From: Acanthococcus lagerstroemiae
Taxonomy: Eukaryota > Arthropoda > Insecta > Hemiptera > Eriococcidae
Assembly: GCA_031841125.1 (NCBI GenBank)
Contig: CM063110.1
Coordinates: forward strand, 57,077,946-57,141,945
Reading direction: 5' to 3'
DNA length: 64,000 nt
Positions 1-12,049 of this stretch are shown here, one piece after another (the first letter of the stretch is position 1; every line of letters starts with the position of its first letter). The position numbers and the translations under genes were made by a program. Below the pieces are notes generated by a model. That model did not search any database. It was not told where the DNA came from and saw nothing but the letters and a program-made list of their open reading frames with translations.

Positions 1-2040
1 CATTTTGTCAATTTTGGTTGTTTCTGTATGCTGCCCAAACAGACCTATTTTGTTTCAACAGACGCTAATATTTTTTCCTGACGTCTTGGCCGTATTATAT
101 GGGGTTAGCAGGGCGTCCATATTTAGTCACTTTTTTCTACAAAGGTCACTTCTTGCCACTCATTCTGTATACATTTCACTTTTCAATAATCTGCTCTCAT
201 GCTGAAAATTTAATTTTCAGATTCCAGAAATGCAGCCACCCAGCACGCGAATGCGACGCGAAATTTATCTGAAAAACTTGCATAAATTGTTCGTTTATTT
301 TCAAATAAAAATTGTTTTCTTTCATACTAGCATCAGAAATTAATGAAAGTCGCCGTAGTATGCATTGAAGAATATTCTGCTTTGTACAGCAGTGAAATAA
401 TAGTCGCTCCAGAACGCTGCTGAATAAAATTTTCTGCGCAGTTCTGCTTCCAATATAGTCCGCTCCGAGACGCTCCAGAGAAATAATTATGTGGCAGAAT
501 ATAATTGATGAAACGTAGTGGAACGCTGCGGAAAATAGATTTTGTTCGAAGCAGAACTATGCGGAAATAGATTTTCTTAGTTTCTATTCCCCCTCATGGC
601 TGGATTGAACTATTTTGAGAAGTCGCTTACATCAATAGGGCAGTAGAACTCGGGTTTTGAATACGAATGAATGGTATTGAAAAAAGGTCGGTCAAGCTTG
701 TCAGTTCTATTTCTCTCAGTTTTTTTGAAAAGCGTTTTCATCACCATTCCCTTAGAAGATTCCTGAACAATAAGCTTGAATTTATTCATGAAACCGATTT
801 AGCAATATTTATAAGGTTGAAAAACCAACCATGAATTGAGTTCATTGCTGCTAGAAAATGGATCTCTCACGGAGGTCCGTATGATACGGATGAGATTCAA
901 GGGTTTCCCCCCTATCTCAGGCAGTGATTTTAATATATGTCTGGCAAGCAGTTACTTCGTTGTGGAATTGACACCAAAGGCGTTTTAAAATAAGTGCAGT
1001 TTGAATAACGTAGCGCGTACTCTTCAATATTGTTTATGCTTTGAAGAGCGGAAGGGGGAAGCTGGAACATTATTCATTGTGAACAATAAGTACAGCAAGG
1101 CTCCCCTTCTCATCCGCCCTCAGTACTGAGACTTTTAGTGTCCTCTTTCCCGATTGGCTCCTATGTTGCAAGATAGTCGTATGTGATGTCCCTAACTGTT
1201 ACATGGATGTTGATTTCCAAGTTAGAATTTTTTTATATTTTTTATTCCAAGCTTGTAACCCCGCCTCACAATCAGTTCACTCATTTTGGGTATAAGCTTC
1301 CGTTAGGTCCACTGACCTGTGTTTCTGTTTTCGGCTATTGATATCCACCATGGACCGGCCACCCGAACCACCTCGTCTACCCATCACCTTGAAGGTCGCC
1401 CCTCCTCCTTTTCCCTAGTGGTATAGAAGTTTTTGGTCAAGGAAATGCAAGTTTGGAGCTCTGTTTTACGCAATGGCTGTACCTCTATAGTAAAATTTTC
1501 TTTCTACATTGATCTAGGAAACATCTTGACTACGTAGAGTATGTAGAGTGCACTAACTATGTAGATTAAGTCCAAAATATGTTTAGTATATAGCAGAATT
1601 TTTTGGTTTCACGACATCATGAAAATTGTGGCACATGAGAGAGGGTAATTTTGAGTTTCCCACATACGTCTTCATTTTAACATTGAGTATTGGTTTGAAA
1701 TGTCGATTAATCATGAAATTATTATTAATAACTTTAAAAGTTTATATAAATTTTAAATTTATAAATTTTTATTAATAAAATTAATTAATTAATTATTAAT
1801 TAAAGTATTAATATTATTTTTAAATGTGCGGGGGTGTGTGTTGAGTGGATGTGGTGTGTAGATTCCAAAATTTTTTCTATTGTAGTTCCTTGTACTGTAC
1901 TGTGCTTTTGTTTCCTCCCTGTCTGTAATCGGCCTTCTCGGCTGTTGGTAGGGGGAGTAAATATATTCATATTTCATTTCATTTCATAATAATAAAAATA
2001 TCAAGTCAGTTTAGTAGACTCGCACTCGAATCTCAGCTTG
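1..2040. other. Non-coding stretch, no gene recognised
   Basis: No open frame here resembles a known protein. Around 404-565 there is a weak inverted resemblance: GCAGTTCTGCTTCC on the left and GAAGCAGAACTATGC on the right, possibly an eroded terminal-inverted-repeat element. The stretch 1720-1810 is very AT-rich with TAATTAATTAAT runs. No splice or promoter structure can be defended. Confidence 0.5.
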
Positions 2041-2215
2041 TCAAAAAAGATCCAGTCTCTTACTCTATTTTGAGCGGTCCGGATTGAGTCCTTAGTCTGT
2101 ATTTTCACGAATTGAGTTCGGAAAATAACGGCCCCTTTTTGAACCGAGTTGAGTCTCTCTGCGGAGCTGACCGAAACTAATACCGAACTGAGTCCCGAGC
2201 TGAATGATTCACATC
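2041..2215 (-). repeat. Degenerate repeats, inverted relative to the 2542 minisatellite
   Basis: Variants of ATTGAGTCC/AACTGAGTCCC recur at about 2083, 2111, 2147 and 2187, spaced 28-39 bp. The stretch reading GCGGAGCT...CCGAACTGAGTCCC (2161-2195) is the reverse complement of the repeat unit found from 2542. The two blocks are therefore opposite-facing relatives, about 330 bp apart. They may be the two ends of one decayed element, but no clean terminus was found. Confidence 0.5.
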
Positions 2216-2404
2216 TTCTTTCTCATTTTGACTGACTAAAGGCTGTCTATGTAAATCTGTGTGATTAAAAACGTGAATTAGCTTGTACAGATTTTCGAGA
2301 CATTCATTTTTTTTCAAAGGTGGGGCAGAAATTTAAAGGAGACACGTTGTACAAAGTCTAGGCGGCCTTATTCGCCTAAGTCACGCTGCGTCATTAAGGT
2401 GGCG

Positions 2405-2406
<2 letters not shown>

Positions 2407-2436
<30 letters not shown>
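2407..2436. repeat. (CT)15 microsatellite
   Basis: Fifteen uninterrupted CT units are visible. This is a dinucleotide microsatellite in non-coding sequence. Confidence 0.97.
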
Positions 2437-2440
<4 letters not shown>

Positions 2441-2541
2441 GTTTGGCTCACCATTTCCATTGTTGATGTCAACCATTTTTGTATAGGTATCACACTTTAG
2501 ATTCGTCTTCTTTCATTTTTAACGTGCTGCTAAAAGTCAAA

Positions 2542-2755
2542 TGAGCGGCGCGATGCAACGTGTAAGAAGCTTCGGCAACGTGGGATTCAATTCGGATACA
2601 ACTTTTAATGAGCTCCGCAAACATGGGACTCGACTCGGCTACGCATTTTAATGACGTCACCTAATTCGGGACTCAATCCGAATAGGATTTTTTTATGATC
2701 ATTGCCCTTGGTACTCAACTCACACGCAGCCTCTATCTTTTAAGAAGCTCATTTA
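2542..2755 (+). repeat. 43-bp minisatellite, about five degenerate units
   Basis: The anchor GGG(A/T)(C/T)TCAA(T/C)(T/C)CG recurs with its central A at 2585, 2628, 2671 and 2713, so the period is 43, 43 and 42 bp. A more diverged unit at 2542-2584 shares GAT.CAAC, AG.T.CG and GTGGG with the next unit. The units have drifted, so the array is old. It faces a related inverted block at 2041-2215. Confidence 0.75.
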
Positions 2756-4689
2756 TGAACTATTGACACCTGATTTCACCCACGTTATTCCTGTAGTTGT
2801 AATTTCACATATTCATCTATCTAAAATCAATATGGTAAAAATGAAGACGTACCATATCCCCGGTGAAAATGTACGGGGTAGTTGAACATTTTACATGGAG
2901 ATTAACCTTCATACAACTCTTACTTGAAAAGAAATTTAAGCCGGATCTGGTTTTTCAGCTTCATGAGCAAAAATCAGTGATAAAAAACGAAGCAAAAATA
3001 GTTTCTTGAGCGTTTGAGTATGTGTCACCACTCGAAAAATGTTGAAAATTGGCATGGCGATGGGGAATATACTCAGAAATATTTGTACATCAAAATTTTT
3101 TTGCCCGCTCAAAAATATTGGCATTGGCGCTATTTTGAAAAATTTCCAACTCGATTTTGGAGGTCAAAAAAGGTAGAAAAAACTTCAAAATAATTATTTG
3201 TATTTTTACTGGGGGCCTACACCTACATGCCAAATTTCATACCATTCGAGCGAAAAATGCTTAAGGTAGAGCTGAAAGAGTGAAAATGATATATTTTGAG
3301 GCCATACCCCTCTGGAGGGGGTAGGATTATAACGATGGGCTCTTAAATTTTCTTTTACCGCAGCAAATAAGAGGACTGGAGAAAAATGTGAAAAATTTGA
3401 CCTTGGCCGATTCACTTATCTTACCATGCTATAGCCTTTCAAGCCAATCCTTTCTATCCAGGAGGGGGGGGGGATGTTGGCGATCGAAATTACGCATACT
3501 CTTAAAATATTAGACACGTCTTTTTTCTTCGTTTATTGATCGGACGCTGGTGCTGGGAGGGAGCGTGATGTTAAGCATACTGTGCATGAAAAAGAAAGCC
3601 AATTTTACGTGCAGGCCGATAGTGAGACCCGCGTATCTCTGTTTTTGTTCTTGTACATCACGAGGAGTAGCAGCAACAAATTATTCGGGATATACCAGAA
3701 CATATTCTAGCCTTCCTAGTCCCTCCACCCCCAAGAAATAATAATAATATGCACATGTATACGAGTAAACGGGTGCTGGATTTGGACCTCAAAGGAACAC
3801 CTAATTACTCTACAATTTGAGAAATATCCAAGAACCAAATGTGGCGGGTTGATATAGAACTACCTCACACGTTTCTTTGCCAATAAGCAGCAACTACAGG
3901 TGTGGCGCGGACAATGCGTCACACCTGAAAGGATATTGCCACACATACCACACCTTGAAAATGTTTATTTTCTATGAACACTTTTAAAGCATTCAAATAA
4001 TACATTATTTCCAAACCCATTTCTATGTACCGATTCGAAATCTAAACTTGAAATTACTATTAAACCGATTTTTTACTTGAGATTTGTCCTTTAATCATTA
4101 GCATTTTTAGCCTTTGAAACGCATTCTTAGGGTGAAAAACAGGTTTACTCTACTTTTTTCCCTCTAATTATGAAATAATGGCGTCATGAGCATTTACAGG
4201 GCATTCAAGTCATAAAAGGATACTCTGTATCAAAATTTCGAGGTTAGATTCGTAATCTCAGAAGAAAGGGGTTTAGAAACATATTTCATTTTACATATTA
4301 TCGTTATAGAATTTACAAATCGTGAAAATTTTGAAAATTTCCAGAACTAATTTTGTAAAAACGAGAATAAACGCAATTAGGAAACCTTTAAAATTGATCA
4401 GGTCGACGATGAGAGGGCTAACTTGCGTAATTCTTTTTCAGAATCTTGAATTGTGACAGTTGTTATGCATCGCAATGTCGAAAATTCAATCACTAAGAAG
4501 AGAGGGTGACTTGAAGGTAATAACAGATGATATTGAAAGTAAATATATTAACAAATTGAAGACGCAAATCAAATAATCAAATTTTTATATTTTAACTAGT
4601 TTCGGGGATACGAGGGTTTATTATCGAAAATATTAAAGAAATGTGACAATTTCAACTGACGTACTCTGTGTTACAAATCTTAGAATAGT
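2756..4689. other. Non-coding stretch, no gene recognised
   Basis: Short open frames exist but none has family resemblance or a consistent reading direction. Small features include a nine-base G run near 3463-3472 and a compact GTGTGGC-rich stretch at 3840-3960. No RNA gene or transposon end could be supported. Confidence 0.45.
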
Positions 4690-7530
4690 TCAATGGAAAA
4701 GGACTTTGAAGGTTTTGTGGAAACAGTAACTGATCCATCAAATTTGAAAAAAAATCTGGCTATCTCAGGCTCAAATATAGTGCGATGTCCATCCTCACTA
4801 CGTGCCCAATCCAGTCCCTTTTCAGCCTCCTTATTGCTTGTACGAAATTTATGTTATATTTTAGTTTCTTTTTAATTCTCAGTACGCTTACCTTATATTT
4901 GTTTCTTGCACCCATAAGTGCTCTTTCTAAATTGTTTCGATTGTATCAGTTTCCCTTTCCTTTGCCTTTGTAAGCGACCAGGTCCGGCAGCCGTATGCTA
5001 GAGCCAAGACGCAACTGTTCAGAATTTGTCCTTTATTTCTCAACGAAAAACTGCCCTTAAGAATCGTCTTTACAAATCAGAATTTTTGCCACGAGTTGGC
5101 TATTCTTTGTTTCCAGTTTCAAATTACTGTTTTTGTTAAAAGTTATCACTTGTGCCAGATGTTTAATTTCTTTGACCAACTCGATTTTTCCCCCTATTTC
5201 CAAAGCATCCCCTTTTCGGTTTGATAGAATTTTTGTTTCTTCGTGATTCATTATCAGTCCCGTCTCTTCGTTCCCCTTGCTTAGCTCCCTAACCATCATT
5301 TTGAGTTCATCCCTGGTATTTGCCATCAATGCAATATCGTCTGCGAATTTCAGATTTCTCAGTCTGTTCCCATTTATTGCCAGATCTCTCCTCTCTGAGT
5401 CTCATGGCTGCGATAAATGGAATCGGGGATAGGGAGACCCCTTGTTTAACATACTGACCTGGTCACTCCGTGATGATTCTGACCTTTAGGCCAATGTACG
5501 TTTCTTTTACCTGCTGAACCAACATTTTCTGGACCCCCGGCTATGTATTGAGTTTATTAGGAATTTGTGCGTGAGCGAATCAAAGGCTTCCTCATAATCG
5601 ATAAAAGATAGATGTCGGTCGAACTGAAATTGTTCTGCTTTTTCCATGCTTTGTTTTTCGAAATGTGTAAATAATGATCAGTCGTCGTGTTCCTTTGGTT
5701 GATTATCTGTTAGTTATTTTTTAATTCTGGTTTCAATAAGTTCTGAGAAAATTGGAGTTAAGGCTAATCGGTCTGTAATTTTTGATATTATGTTTTCTCT
5801 CTTTTCTTGTATAGCAAAATTATAACCGATTTTTCCATTCCGAGGGGTCGTGTCCTGTTTTTAAGAATAAATTGAAAAGGTGGGCGAGGTAGTTGACCAT
5901 TATCTACCCCTTCCCTCACATATGATGTATTTGTTGTTGATTTTGTCGGCCGCTGCTGCTTGGTCTTTTTCAAGATTTTTGATCACTGTCTCTATTTTAT
6001 GTTCCTGAAAAAGTGTGATTTCCTCCCCTTCTTTTTCCGTTTCGACGACTGAATTTAGTTTGTCCTTGTCGCTACATAATAGTATGTAGAAATTGGTCGC
6101 CAGTTCATTAACACTATCATAAATTGTAACTCAAGTGGAGTTAGTGTTTATTTCCTGCCCGCCGATAGGCTTCTCCATATTCTCTTGATGTTTCTAGAGC
6201 CTTTTAAAGTGTCCTCGATTATTTTTTTCTGTTTGATTTGTTTTAAATTATGAAATTTCCTCCTTGCCAGTCTGTGTATCAAATATAGCTCAATTTTCTC
6301 TCGTGTTGATAAGTCTTTCTGTTTTTTTTTGTTTTTTTTAAAATTAATATGTGTAGTTTGATTTTGTCCAAAATTTATCTTTGTGAATGTCGCTGCCTAA
6401 ATTGTCTTTAGCGTTATTATTTTAGACTATGGAGCGTGGAGCCTGCTTGCTCCACTCGGTTGCCTTATGGATTGACTCCGCGATAGTATTGTATACCTAA
6501 CCTATCCATGGTTTCCACTGTTGGGTTCCCTATCAATTTTCTTTATGTCTATCCTTTTTAGCAGTACTTGAATTTCGTTTTGATATATCACAGTGTCGCC
6601 CTTCTCAGTTAGTCGTGACATTGATCGAACAGGCTTATCCCTCTCCGTGTATTTATCCGCGTCAAGTTCACATGTTCTCAGTCCGTGATCAGAGTGGAAT
6701 TAAATTTTTTTTTATCTATTGCAAAGTTTTTTAAATCTTTTTCCTACAGTTCATGGGGGTCAAAAAATAGTCAATCAGGTTTTTGTATTCTTTGTTTGGG
6801 AAAATCCAAATCCATCTATTATTGTTTTTTTTTCTTGTGTGTGTGAAATGAGTTTATTATTTGAAAATTGTTCATTGGCAGAAATCATTAGCAGTTTTCT
6901 CCCCTTTTGTTTCTTTCTCCATAGCCAGGGTCCTAATGTGTTATTCGCCACTGATTTTTTTCCAGTATCACTATTAAAGTCTCCTACTACTACCAAAATA
7001 TCATTATAATTGTCAAAATTCCCCAAGTTTACTAGTTCTCACAAGGAATCATGGAAGTCTTTAATTCCGTCTTCGCTGGAGGCTGAGGTGGATGCGTATA
7101 CCTGCAGGATGGTGATAGTTCCTTGCTGAGATAGTTCCAGTTTCGCCATCGCGATTCTGTCTGTTTTGCCACGTAATTCCCTCAATTTATCTTTCTACTT
7201 TTTGCTAATCAGAAATCCTACTCCTTTTTCTCATCCCTCTTGATCAAAATAGCAAAGTAGATTTCCCTTTTTCGTTTCAATGAAGGCATACCCTTCCTTT
7301 CTTATCTCAGCAGGGCCCAGAATATCCATTTTCCCGCCTCGAACGCCTTCTCCAGTTCCATCAGGTTTTCTTTCTTTTTTAAGGTTCCAACATTTAAACT
7401 CTTCACGGTGAGAGATTCCCTCCCGCTTCCCTGCCCTTTTTTTGATTGTTTTTGACGCACCTGAGAGATGGTCTTCCGTACCCAGGAGGCTGACCAAGCT
7501 TATCTGGTCCGCGATGCTGATCATTATTTT
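4690..7530 (-). pseudogene. RTE-like LINE remnant, endonuclease to C-terminus
   Basis: This is a decayed non-LTR retrotransposon of the endonuclease/reverse-transcriptase type that insect annotations often label craniofacial-development-protein-2-like. On the minus strand the order is correct. An N-terminal endonuclease segment lies at about 7400-7230 (MDILGPAEIRKEGY). The catalytic GDFNSDTG lies near 6960, an SDH motif near 6685, and a linker with AAAADKIN near 6000. RT motif A (FIDYEEAFDS) is near 5600, QGVSLSPIPF near 5440 and the FADDIALMA catalytic box near 5340. The thumb runs 5329-5057, and a tail with YGCRTWSLTK and DWIGHVVRM runs to about 4700. The frame changes repeatedly and stops are frequent, so it cannot make protein. 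Full-length relatives are about 3 kb, so most of the element is present. Clade assignment (RTE-like) is from family knowledge and not certain. Confidence 0.88.
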
Positions 7531-8345
7531 TAAAATAATTTCTCCTATTATGAGTTCGTCGGATGGATTTCACCGAAGAGCCGATTCGCGAGCTATTCAC
7601 TCGAATTTGGTCTGCTTTTACACACAGTGCGATGACGATCGCTATATTCCGAGTGTTATTTCACGTCGATAACAGAAATTAGATTAATTCTTCTTAAAAG
7701 GCGTGAACGCGGAGAGAACGAAAACGTCCTCGAACGCAGCATCCCTTCATCGACAAAATTTATCGTTCCGGCGCGGACGTAATTTCGAAACGAGGGAAAA
7801 AATAGCCCGTGGAAATAATAAAGTAAAAACTATCAGAGTCACTCCTTTATCTTGTTTATGAAATAGTGAAATAAAGAATGCCGACGTCTTGGTACATTTT
7901 AAAAAGGCGGAATTGCAGTTTTTTTTGCCTATTTCTTATTTTTTTCTAACGCTTAAAACCTCATTTTTCCATTACGAAAGCCATTACAGTGGATCTTTTT
8001 ACAGACAAGTGATATTTATGACGTTTTAAGGTCATATTTCCGTACTAATGGAAGGGGGAAATGATTAAATACGTACCTTTATACCTTCCCGGATAGGCTA
8101 GAAAACTGAGACCAGAGAAATAGATTTGAACGAAATACCGGAATACTAAATCGCGGAAAATACGCACGATACTAAACCAAGGAGAAGAGCAATGGAATGG
8201 ACTTGAGAAAATGCAGTCCGCGCAGCAAAGGGGTTGCGTATTGACGATCGAATTTCTTGTTTATTTGGAACGAAATATTTTATCGATATACCCGCGAGTT
8301 AAATGTACATTTATTTGAAACTCTAAAATGCTCGGATTCAACTTG
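7531..8345. other. Non-coding spacer between LINE remnants
   Basis: Reading frames near 7400-7600 on the minus strand may be the extreme 5' part of the LINE below it. The remainder shows no recognisable gene, RNA or repeat. Confidence 0.4.
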
Positions 8346-8373
8346 CTTTCAAAAAAAATAATAATAATAATAA
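8346..8373. repeat. A-tract plus (AAT)n microsatellite
   Basis: An A-tract is followed by ATAATAATAATAATAA. Read on the minus strand it is a TTA-rich tail downstream of the LINE fragment at 8620-9305. It resembles the (TTA)n tails of two other LINE fragments in this window. Confidence 0.7.
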
Positions 8374-8619
8374 ATCGTTCAGATCTAACCGACCTAACAA
8401 GGTCTACATGGCAGAAAAAGCGCTCAAAATTTTCGTTCTGTTCAATGGGAAAGTACTTTGGAAAAGCCAAAATGGCCGTCTTCGGTATGTTCAGGCCATC
8501 GCTGAAAAATCCAGGATTGTAGGGAAATCTCGATGGGAAGTTGCTTCAATCAACTTGAGAAACAAAGTAATTCTATCTATGCAATCGGTTTACAGCGAAT
8601 ATCGCCTTCCGATGACCAT

Positions 8620-9305
8620 CCTCCATTTTCCTCGGTCCATTCACAGACCCTCCGGTATGTTCCGCAGCTGCATTTTCTCTGCTACCTCAGTGGTCCAGCT
8701 CTTTCAGGGACGTTCTTTCTGCCTTCGTCCATCGGGAAACCGTTCGATGATCTTCTTTGGCAGTCGTTCTTCCGGCATACTTCGAACGCGCCCATACCAT
8801 ATCAACTGTCGTATTCTGTACCTCCACTGTCTCCGTGATGGTTTTATTTCAGATTCTTTTCACCTTTGACCGCCTGAGTGCTCTCCTCCAGAAATCCATT
8901 TCTGTCGCTAGAAGAAGATTCTCTGTCCTTTGCTTTAACGACCAGATCTCACAGCTGTGTGTCACAATACTTTCCACAATTGTATTATACATCCCTTTTT
9001 TGTTGTCTTTGCTTGTCTGTTGATCCCATAGAAATGGATTCAACATCGTTGTTGCTTTCCTATCCTAGATATTCCGATCTCTTATATTCTGGTCCGTGGA
9101 TCCTTCCTGTTTATTCTGACTCCCTGACATATCTATACTCTCGGCAACTCTTGATAACATTTCCGTCCTCCAATTCAATATCCTCCTGGTCGCCTCCAAA
9201 ATACACATATTTTCGGTCTTCTTTATATTCACTACCAGGCCTCTTTTTGGTTATTCCTCTATCAGTTTCCGTGCCATATATTCCAGATCGTCACGATCCT
9301 GCGCT
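8620..9305 (-). pseudogene. 5'-truncated RTE-like LINE, thumb and C-terminus
   Basis: Read on the minus strand, the fragment starts abruptly inside the RT domain (AQDRDDLEYMARKLIEE, about 9305). It continues through GLVVNIKKTE, an IKSC.EYRYV segment, MLNPFLWDQQTS, the Y(N)TIVES block and TEMDFWRRALRRS (8849-9046). It ends with a WYGRVRSMPEERLPKKI-like tail and a GRRYSL-like stop near 8620. These are the thumb and C-terminal extension of RTE-like insect LINEs. Upstream of 9305 the similarity stops sharply, as expected for 5' truncation during target-primed reverse transcription. Frames shift at least three times, so it is dead. The overlapping plus-strand frames at 8408-9405 are shadows. Confidence 0.85.
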
Positions 9306-10141
9306 ATTGGGATTTAAAAGCAAAGTGGCTGACATCTGGTGGATTTTTATCGAACCAGAAAAGCCCATGTATTTTAAATGGGAAAATTTTCATTTTCAAA
9401 CTTGAATTTCTCCGTCATACTTTTTTTTTTCTGAAAAATGTATGTCCTACATTTTGTTGAAATAGTTATAAATAATCAAAAAAAAAGACAAATCGATTTC
9501 AAATAAAAAATTCTGAGAAAATTAGAACTCCTTGAAAAATTGCGTTTTACATGGGTTTCCCCATAAGAGAACGATTTGATCACCCTTATATTGCTGGTGC
9601 GGGGTGATTTTCAGCCCGCTCTATATTTCCTTTTAAATCCCAATCACCACCTGATCATCCGCGATTAAAATTATCATACAAACGCTACATGAAATAATTT
9701 TAACCAGCGATGTGGTCAAGTCAGGGACTGGAATTTATTCCTTTTCCAAATGTGCCCTTAATTATGACCACATTTGCTTTTCATTGAGCTAATTTTAGGA
9801 CCTTTCTTTTTCCAAGTTCATTTTCTTGTCTCACTTCGACAACCAAATTTATAAAAATTGAAAGTTTGTATAAAACATAGTTAAAAACGATGGGTGATTG
9901 TATTATGAAATTTTGGGTGGCCTTGCGGCGTTTCCCGTTGCAATCGACTTCTAAAGCACTGACTTTGTTTTGTTTTTTTGCATGTAGAGAGCGCTGAATT
10001 AGCAGAATCATGGAAACCGCCGGACCGGTATCGATTTAAAAAAATCTAAATTATTGTAACGATCGTAAGGTACTGATGCCTTATAAGGCCCGGTACACAA
10101 ATAAGGCCCACCCCCTCTATCTTATCGTTCAAACTTGATGT
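9306..10141. other. Non-coding stretch
   Basis: This begins just upstream of the truncated LINE. It holds AT-rich sequence and short frames without similarity to anything I recognise. Confidence 0.4.
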
Positions 10142-10142
10142 C

Positions 10143-10325
10143 GTGAAACTAGAGCGCTATAAACACGAGTGGGGAAATACGCCATTTTTTAATCCAACCG
10201 TGCCCGTGGATGCCGAATTCGACAACGCGGTGCGTACCGCGTAGTCAATTCGGCATCGACGGGCGCGGTTGGATATAAAAATGGCGTATTTCCGCACTCG
10301 TGTTTATACTGCTTTAGTGAAACTA
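10143..10325. mobile_element. Foldback/MITE family F, copy 1
   Basis: This is a near-perfect palindrome with arms of about 80 bp folding around position 10233 (loop near GCGT). The outer ends are TAGAGCGCTATAAACACGAG on the left and its imperfect complement on the right. The inner core GGTGCGTACCGCGTAGTCAA matches copies at 17395-17585 and 48245-48419. Both flanks carry GTGAAAC(TA) (10143-10151 and 10317-10325), a probable 7-9-bp target-site duplication. There is no coding capacity, so mobilisation would need a transposase made elsewhere. Superfamily is undecided; an 8-bp duplication would fit hAT. Confidence 0.85.
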
Positions 10326-11189
10326 CCTCGATAGGGTGACGTAGGGGATGTCTGGCAACACTGCTACTCGAATGTTACCCCATTCAGGAGCGTTAGTTAC
10401 AAGCGGAAGCTAAAAAATAGCGAAATGTAGTGATTTTCAAACGCCGATGTTATTTTCATGTTTCGAAAAAACTGAAATATCAAGTACTTTTTTCAAAAAT
10501 TTATTAATACGGTATAATTCTACGTACAATTAGCTACAATAAGGCATATTTGATTTTTCGTTTACCCACATCATGCCAATACGTTTGAAAAAGTGATCCT
10601 CCCCCAGTTTTCTAATCAGGCCCATTATCGTAAATTTGATTTTTAATGAAATTTTTCCACTTAGGATGAGCAATAGGCGTAAAAGGGCGCAGTGAACATC
10701 CGAAACGAGCGATAGATTATGAAGCCACAATGCTCACGAGAAATATATTCCTTTCTACGAGTGTAACGGCTAAGAAGTAAAAATGTTTTTGATCAAAACC
10801 TGCCAAAAATTTTTATACAAATAAGTAAACTAATTTTGTACGAATTGTCGAAATATATCAAAATTTTCAATTGTTTTCAATTTTTAGTGTTTTTTACATT
10901 TTGATACAACTGAGATTGTGAAAAAATTGAGACTTATTGGGAATAGCTGTTCTTACTAAAGCCCGAAATTACTTTTTCTGTAACGCTTTCCTTCAACTCC
11001 CCATCTGGTAAAAAATAAAAACACAATTCTCATTTTCTAAAGAAAACTTTGAAATTTCATTCCCTAAATTTTTTTTCAAAAATGTTAATTCTGTGGCGAG
11101 TGATTTAGGCCATCAACACCTTATGAGTGCAGTGGGCGGAATAGGACGGAGGTCTCTTTGAGTGTTAAAAATGCCGAGAAAAAATGGCC
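10326..11189. other. Non-coding stretch
   Basis: AT-rich DNA with several poly-T and poly-A tracts. No supported gene or repeat. Confidence 0.4.
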
Positions 11190-11560
11190 GAAGAATCTCC
11201 GTGATCGTATTCTCCTATTGTTGACCTTGGGCTACGCTATAATCTTCGCTTTTGTTTTGGAGATGTCAGTAAGACCTGTTCCTCGAACACTGTACTTATC
11301 TGGTCTATGTTTTATCTCCAAAATATTCTTCGTTGTTATTAATGCTTCTGAAGCCATGCTTGCAGTTTGTTGAACTGACAAATCATTACCTCTTCTTTGG
11401 CAATTTAAAAATACGTTTAGTGGTTGGAGATTTATGAAGCCATTTACTCTTAGCAACTGGCACAATATCTTCTGTTGTTTCTTTTACTTGGGTCCGGATT
11501 ATCGACAATCTCTAAGACTTCTTCCTCTTCATCCTCTTCCATTATTCCAACCTTCAACGA
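11190..11560 (-). pseudogene. Possible decayed coding segment of unknown family
   Basis: The minus strand reads fairly coherently as a short acidic stretch (EEDEEEEVLEIVDN, about 11560-11510) followed after a frame break by a 77-residue open frame. That frame has the look of real protein, with KHRPDKYSVRG and GLTDISKTKAKIIA near its end. I do not recognise the family. It lies directly downstream of a LINE remnant on the same strand and could be another transposon gene or a chance frame. No start codon, partner exon or terminator is evident. Confidence 0.2.
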
Positions 11561-12049
11561 GAGCAAAAATTTATTAAGCTTGTCACAAAGATTGTGCAAA
11601 AAGGTATATTCGTGTAACTACAGTATTTCCTGCAAATCTTCGAACCCTGTCTTGTTCCTTTTGCAAATGCCGCTAGATGAGTCTGCTCGGAGGAAAGTTG
11701 CGATCGAGGCGAATAGATAGCGCGCTCTGGAACAACGACCAAGGCATTGTACGCAGAACATGTTACCACTAATATCTGAAGGACTGATGCAGCGTTGTGT
11801 GATAGTCTTGTCGGTTGTTTATACACAGAATGTTGTAGGACACGCGGCTGGTAAAGAACTCTCACTAGTACACGTCTTAAGTACAGATAAAAAAAATACT
11901 CTCTCAACAAACTATAAAGGAAAACAACGGCAACCGATTACTTTGCCTTGTTGGCCTTGCGACATGATCACTACAGTCGCACGGCTTGCGAATATTTCAT
12001 CATCGAGTTGCTCGATGCCGAGTGTCGTGATTCACCGGTGGATGTCCTC

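Noticed and set aside
8408..9405. Chain of plus-strand frames of 88-175 codons
   Set aside because: They are antisense to a recognisable LINE reverse-transcriptase tail on the minus strand and have no family resemblance.
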